9,547 nt of DNA, from the NCBI GenBank assembly GCA_021157645.1, contig JAGGWC010000099.1:1-9547 (forward strand). The letters run 5' to 3'. A program made the position numbers and the translations under genes. Source of the stretch: Candidatus Cloacimonadota bacterium (GTDB taxonomy: Bacteria > Cloacimonadota > Cloacimonadia > Cloacimonadales > TCS61). Positions 5,840 through 9,547 of the stretch are shown here, in pieces (position 1 is the stretch's first letter; each line of letters opens with the position of its first letter). Below the pieces are notes generated by a model, which worked only from the letters and a program-made list of their open reading frames with translations, ran no database searches and was not told the DNA's origin.

Positions 5840-7027
5840 ATGTCAGAATACATAAATAATAATGAGAAAAGAGTAGAACAACTTTTTAAATTTTCTCAAG
5901 GGATTTTAAATGGAGAAAATGGAAGCAACCTAATGGAAAAATATGGAGATACTCTCAAACATATTACTCCTCACGATATGATAGCAATGGAAGAGAAACA
6001 ATTGAAAAGCGGTATCTCTCCTCAGCTGATCAAAGAGAAAATAGAAAAAGTGATGAATGTGATCTATGATCAATTAAAAAAATATAAGTGGGAAAAACCC
6101 GCTGAAGGTCACGCTTTATATTATCTAATGCTGGAAAACCGTGAATTAGAAAAAGTGCTGAATAAAATAAAAAAGAGTCTTCATGAGAGGAACTATATAA
6201 AAGTTAAAACTCAAGTTGAAGAACTTTTCCTTATGGAACCACATTACGTTCGCAAAGAGAATATCCTTTTTCCTTTTTTGGAAAAAACTTGGAGAAATTG
6301 CCGTCCACTTTCTGTGATGTGGTCTATTCACGATGACATTCGTTTGAAGCTAAAAGAATTAAAAAAGATACTGGCAGAAAATGAAGATTTCAATGCAGAT
6401 ATCTTTAAATTAATTGGTGAAGTATTCTTCTTAATGTATGGTATGATTTTCAAAGAAGAACTTGTGATATATCCTGTAGCAATGGAAACACTAACAGAAA
6501 TTAACTGGTGTAATATCCATGCACAAAGTTATGAAATTGGTTTCTCTTATATTACACTTCCAAAGAGAAAAAGAAAATCCAATTCTGTCTCTACGAAAAA
6601 TGCTATAGATTTGGCTAAAGTTTTCTTCCAAACTGAAACCGGAAGTTTGAATAGGCAACAATTAGAACTTATTCTCAATACAATCCCTCTCGATCTGTCT
6701 TTTATTGATGAAAATGATGAAGTACGTTATTTCTCTAATCCTACTGATAGATTTTTCCCACGATCTCCAGCAATTATAGGACGTAAAGTTCAAAAATGTC
6801 ATCCTCCTGAGAGTGTGCATATTGTAGAAAAAATATTGAATGCTTTCAAAGCTGGAACTAAAGATGAAGCTTCATTCCACATTCAGATGAGAGGAAAATT
6901 TATTTTCATTCGTTACTTTGTGGTTAGAGATGAAAAAGGCAAATATCTTGGCACTCTAGAAGTAGGACAGGATGTTACGGAAATTCGGAAAATGGAAGGT
7001 GAAAAAAGACTACTTGATTGGGAATAG
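5840..7027 (+). CDS. DUF438 / hemerythrin-like / PAS domain protein
   Basis: This 395-residue soluble protein probably senses a metal, oxygen, redox state or small ligand; its output is unknown. The order is an N-terminal DUF438 helical domain (about 10-80), a hemerythrin-like HHE four-helix region (about 85-225) and a PAS domain (about 270-385, with CHPPESVHIVEKIL). Possible metal ligands are H91 (GHALYY), H135 and E140 (EPHYVRKEN), H164-D165 (SIHDD) and E206-E207 (FKEELVIYP). The last site lacks the histidine of classical hemerythrins, so iron binding is not assured. GGAGG (5830-5834), five bases before the ATG at 5840, sets the start over TTG 5825 and ATG 5828. No kinase, cyclase or DNA-binding domain is attached. 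The 58-residue gene downstream, 89 nt away, may share its transcript. Confidence 0.88.
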   Translation: MSEYINNNEKRVEQLFKFSQGILNGENGSNLMEKYGDTLKHITPHDMIAMEEKQLKSGISPQLIKEKIEKVMNVIYDQLKKYKWEKPAEGHALYYLMLENRELEKVLNKIKKSLHERNYIKVKTQVEELFLMEPHYVRKENILFPFLEKTWRNCRPLSVMWSIHDDIRLKLKELKKILAENEDFNADIFKLIGEVFFLMYGMIFKEELVIYPVAMETLTEINWCNIHAQSYEIGFSYITLPKRKRKSNSVSTKNAIDLAKVFFQTETGSLNRQQLELILNTIPLDLSFIDENDEVRYFSNPTDRFFPRSPAIIGRKVQKCHPPESVHIVEKILNAFKAGTKDEASFHIQMRGKFIFIRYFVVRDEKGKYLGTLEVGQDVTEIRKMEGEKRLLDWE

Positions 7028-7116
7028 GGACTGAGAAAAAAGAGTTAAGAATAGAAAAATTAGCAACGAACTGAAACGAACAAAAATAGAAAATTTAGTT
7101 GGGATTAGGAGGAAAA

Positions 7117-7293
7117 ATGAGCCATAAAGAAGATTATTTATCCGAAGAAGAAATGAAAATAAAACTGAAGATCAATGGTAAAAAAATACCATTGGTTCCT
7201 TTTATTCATAATGCTATGCGTGATTCAATTATTGGTTTAGTTAAGAATCTGAAAGGATTTGAAAAAGGAAAAATAGAGATAGAGATAGATTAA
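7117..7293 (+). CDS. Small 58-residue protein of unknown function
   Basis: I do not recognise a named family. The start at 7117 is set by AGGAGG (7107-7112), four bases upstream; an in-frame TTG at 7099 would leave that site inside the gene. The protein has an acidic, charged N-terminus (MSHKEDYLSEEE). A strand-like segment (KIKLKINGKKIPLVPF) and a helix (IHNAMRDSIIGLVKNLKGF) come next, then a short basic-acidic end (KGKIEIEID). It has no cysteines, signal peptide or membrane span, so it is probably a compact cytoplasmic alpha/beta protein. The good ribosome binding site, the amphipathic pattern and the position after the DUF438 gene in the same direction support a real gene. A partner role for the DUF438 protein is inference only. 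Confidence 0.75.
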   Translation: MSHKEDYLSEEEMKIKLKINGKKIPLVPFIHNAMRDSIIGLVKNLKGFEKGKIEIEID

Positions 7294-7318
7294 TATAATT
7301 TTGTTAATGTCCTCAAAC

Positions 7319-7348
7319 TTGACACAAAATCGTTTAATCACAAAATTA
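7319..7348 (+). promoter_or_regulatory. Possible promoter of the EnvC-like gene
   Basis: A perfect TTGACA (7319-7324) precedes an AT-rich -10 region; AAATTA (7343-7348) lies 18 bases downstream, a weak match. The 81-nt gap after the small gene has room for this promoter. I see no terminator between the two genes, so read-through is also possible. Confidence 0.3.
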
Positions 7349-7374
7349 TTCCAAAAGTTTGATAAATAGGTTTA

Positions 7375-8484
7375 ATGGATAAAATGTTAAAAATAAAATT
7401 AATTGGATTATGTTTGTTGCTGAGTGCTTTTACTTTTGCTCAGAATCTAGATGAGAAGAAAAGCCAGTTGGATGAACTGAATAAAAAAATTGATGAAGAG
7501 AGCAAACTGATAGAGGAAGTTGAACAAAAAACACAAAGTACAAAGGAAGATATAAGTTCAACGAAATCTAAAAAAAGCAAAGCTGAGAAAAAAATTAAAC
7601 AATTAAAGAAATCTGAAAGTACTGCGAAAGGCAAATTAGATGTAACAATGAATAAACTAGATTTTACAAATCAAGAGTTGAGTGAGCTGCATGATCTTTG
7701 TGAGCTTGAATTCAATAAACTTTGTCTGGCTCATTATCTAAGCATGATCTATCCCGAAAAAAAAATGGATACAAAACTTTTAAGTACAATTATTCAACAG
7801 ACAACTGCTGAGATCAATATAAGAGCTGATGAAAAAACCGGATTGGAAAAGAAAAAGAAAAAGGGTACAAAATATTATGAAGACCTGATCTGGACGCGAA
7901 TTGTTACAAATAAGAAAAAGAAAAAATATTCAAGTCAGGTTGCTTCATTAAATAAGAAGCTTTCTAATTATGAGCAAGAAAAAAAAGCAGCTGAGCAACG
8001 AGTTGACGAGTTAGAATCGCAAGCTGCAGCTTTAGATGAACTAATTACAAAATTGCAGGCAGATGTTCTTACTGATCATTTTACATTTAAGTTTTCAACT
8101 CCTAAATTGATCTGGCCGGCCAGAGGAACTATAATTAAACAATATGGCGTGCAGAAAAGCGATCAATATAAAGTTAGCTTATTAAATAATGGAATTGATA
8201 TTGGTTTGGCAGAGGGATCGGATATTCTCGCTGTGGATGATGGCGTGATCGCATTTGCCGAGTGGTATAACGGTGCAGGAAAACTTGTTGTGATCGATCA
8301 TCAAAATGGTTTTCATACTCTCTATTCTCACAACAGCAAACTGCTGGTTTCCAAAGGAGATAAGATCTTTAGAAATCAAGTTATTGCTCTTTCGGGAATG
8401 ACCGGTTCAGCGGAAGTTCCAAGTGTTCATTTTGAGATAAGAAAGAGAGGAACTCCGGTAAATCCGCTTGAGTATCTGGAATAA
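7375..8484 (+). CDS. EnvC-like coiled-coil protein with a degenerate LytM/M23 domain
   Basis: This 369-residue exported protein probably activates cell-wall amidases rather than cutting peptidoglycan itself. A signal peptide (MDKMLKIKLIGLCLLLSAFTFAQ, cleavage near 22-23) leads to long lysine- and glutamate-rich coiled coils (about 25-115 and 145-230). A LytM domain (about 245-369) follows. The M23 zinc motif HxGxD reads NNGID, with N271 for the first histidine and D275 kept. YSH keeps H319. The HxH motif reads SVH, with S350 replacing a catalytic histidine and H352 kept. Loss of a zinc ligand and a catalytic residue matches EnvC, which activates amidases at the division site. ATG 7375 has a weak TAGG upstream; ATG 7384, three codons later, is an alternative. 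The stop overlaps the next start (TAATG), indicating coupled translation. Confidence 0.88.
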   Translation: MDKMLKIKLIGLCLLLSAFTFAQNLDEKKSQLDELNKKIDEESKLIEEVEQKTQSTKEDISSTKSKKSKAEKKIKQLKKSESTAKGKLDVTMNKLDFTNQELSELHDLCELEFNKLCLAHYLSMIYPEKKMDTKLLSTIIQQTTAEINIRADEKTGLEKKKKKGTKYYEDLIWTRIVTNKKKKKYSSQVASLNKKLSNYEQEKKAAEQRVDELESQAAALDELITKLQADVLTDHFTFKFSTPKLIWPARGTIIKQYGVQKSDQYKVSLLNNGIDIGLAEGSDILAVDDGVIAFAEWYNGAGKLVVIDHQNGFHTLYSHNSKLLVSKGDKIFRNQVIALSGMTGSAEVPSVHFEIRKRGTPVNPLEYLE

Positions 8485-9530
8485 TGAAAATTTACAATGA
8501 ACTTCCTGAACACAAGATTGAAAGAGATGCGATCTTCTTACACTATACGGGAAGCATGTTTGGAATTGGCTGTTCTGCATTTAGTAAGGAAGCTGTCACA
8601 AAAATCGATTTATTGAAGGATCGGAAAGATAAAAGTGGTTATATTGTTCTCATTCCTGATATTGATTGGTTAAATAGATTTGATGTGCAATTAACTCCAA
8701 AAGTCAATCGAATTTTACAGCAATATTGGGCTGGAGAATTATCGGTTATTTTGGAAGTTCCTGATCCAAGATTTAATGATATTTCACAGAATGCTAAGGT
8801 TGCTTTCAGAATTCCAACCAACGAATTATTGCGAGAATATATTATAAAATTAGATCAACCCATAATAAGCACGAGCGTAAATAAATCAGGGAAAAAACCG
8901 GTTCAAAACCTTGATGAGATATTAACGGGATTTGAAAGCTGGTTTGATTTTGCAATTCTACCAGATAATGTTCAACGAAGTAATAATTTGCCATCTACAA
9001 TTATTGAATTCACAGATGAAAAGTTGAGTATAATTCGTAAAGGGAGTATTCCATTTTCTGAAATAGAATTGAGTTATGAAGCACCACAAATATTATTTGT
9101 ATGCACCGGTAATACTTGTCGCAGTCCTATTGCAAAATGCTTGGCTAAAAGAATAATAACGGAAAAAGAAATTAAATTTAGAGTTACTTCAGCCGGATTT
9201 ACGACAGACGGAATGCCGATATCAGAAAATTCAAACTACGTTCTGGCTTTACATGGAATCGATGCATCAGAGCATACATCAACCTTATTGAATGAAGAAA
9301 GCCTGAGAAAAAGCTGGTTAGTTCTAACCATGACCGCAAATCACAAAAATAAAATTTTACAGCTTTATCCTGCATCAGCTTCCAAAGTATACACACTTTC
9401 CGAATATACCGGTTTAAGCAGTGATATTACAGATCCATTTGGAAAAGATATTGAGTATTATAAAAATACATTTGAAGAAATTAATGAGAAAGTACAAATT
9501 ATCTTTGAGAAAATCAAGGAGGAGAGGTGA
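8484..9530 (+). CDS. Sua5/YrdC-like domain fused to a YwlE-like low-molecular-weight phosphatase
   Basis: This is a 348-residue cytoplasmic two-domain protein. Residues about 1-190 resemble Sua5/TsaC, which makes threonylcarbamoyl-AMP for the t6A modification of tRNA. KDR (45-47), VAFRIP (106-111) and STSVNKSG (129-136) match the family. The PTETVYGLG motif is degraded to YTGSMFGIG (21-29), so activity is uncertain. Residues about 202-348 are a low-molecular-weight phosphatase. Its P-loop is CTGNTCRS with nucleophile C207 and R213, and the general acid is D317 (DPFG). T211 occupies the position of YwlE Thr11, which favours phosphoarginine; tyrosine phosphatases usually have isoleucine there. 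In Bacillus, ywlC and ywlE are separate genes close together. The ATG overlaps the previous stop by one base, and AAGGAGG near the end serves the next gene. Confidence 0.87.
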   Translation: MKIYNELPEHKIERDAIFLHYTGSMFGIGCSAFSKEAVTKIDLLKDRKDKSGYIVLIPDIDWLNRFDVQLTPKVNRILQQYWAGELSVILEVPDPRFNDISQNAKVAFRIPTNELLREYIIKLDQPIISTSVNKSGKKPVQNLDEILTGFESWFDFAILPDNVQRSNNLPSTIIEFTDEKLSIIRKGSIPFSEIELSYEAPQILFVCTGNTCRSPIAKCLAKRIITEKEIKFRVTSAGFTTDGMPISENSNYVLALHGIDASEHTSTLLNEESLRKSWLVLTMTANHKNKILQLYPASASKVYTLSEYTGLSSDITDPFGKDIEYYKNTFEEINEKVQIIFEKIKEER

Positions 9531-9532
9531 AA

Positions 9533-9547
9533 ATGCCATTTTTATTC
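9533..9547 (+). CDS. Start of the next gene in the operon (five codons only)
   Basis: An ATG at 9533 opens a frame reading MPFLF to the window edge. GGAGAGG at 9521-9527, five bases upstream and overlapping the end of the previous gene, is a good ribosome binding site. The two-base gap suggests co-transcription with the Sua5-like/phosphatase fusion. The product cannot be named. Confidence 0.6.

Noticed and set aside
7028..7116. A regulatory element or short gene between the DUF438 gene and the small gene
   Set aside because: The 89 bases are A-rich with no clear hairpin, promoter or ORF apart from the Shine-Dalgarno site of the small gene.
1..9547. CRISPR array, tRNA or rRNA gene, phage or defence system
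   Set aside because: No regularly spaced direct repeats, no tRNA-like cloverleaf or rRNA segments, and no protein with such domains were seen. The only mobile DNA is the IS element.

Overview
The window is AT-rich bacterial DNA with tightly packed genes and strong GGAGG-type ribosome binding sites. The gene set is an ADP-forming acyl-CoA synthetase fused to an acetyltransferase, a DUF438/hemerythrin/PAS protein, an EnvC-like periplasmic protein and a Sua5-like/phosphatase fusion. This suggests a fermentative Gram-negative anaerobe. A Cloacimonadota-like or other FCB-group lineage would fit, but that is inference from gene content and base composition, not a marker-gene assignment.

Layout. 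Positions 1-326 hold the 3' end of clpX (+). A complete IS3-family (IS150-type) insertion sequence follows at 365-1648. Its orfA and orfB are on the minus strand, with a canonical A_AAA_AAG frameshift site, 14-bp perfect terminal repeats and a possible 3-bp TTT target duplication. It appears to have landed inside the clpX transcription terminator. A short spacer rich in stem-loops and visibly higher in GC (about 1690-1830) separates it from a two-gene minus-strand operon. That operon is an HDAC/AcuC-family deacetylase (4545-5507) followed 24 nt later by an 893-residue acyl-CoA synthetase (ADP-forming) with a C-terminal GNAT domain (1839-4520).

An AT-rich divergent regulatory region (5508-5839) separates this operon from the rightward genes. 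These are a DUF438-hemerythrin-PAS protein (5840-7027), a 58-residue unknown protein (7117-7293), an EnvC-like coiled-coil/LytM protein (7375-8484), a Sua5/YrdC-like domain fused to a low-molecular-weight phosphatase (8484-9530, start overlapping the previous stop), and the first five codons of another gene (9533 onward).

How the genes may work together. The minus-strand operon pairs a possible lysine acylation writer, fused to an enzyme that makes or uses acyl-CoA, with a possible eraser. This recalls acuABC of Bacillus and Pat of enterobacteria, but the synthetase keeps both phosphohistidine positions. The rightward genes combine a possible metal/redox or ligand sensor, a likely amidase activator and a fused phosphatase whose P-loop resembles the protein-arginine phosphatase YwlE. 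Apart from one ordinary IS element, I see no defence system, CRISPR array, RNA gene or phage gene. The most interesting content is the acylation module and the Sua5-like/phosphatase fusion.
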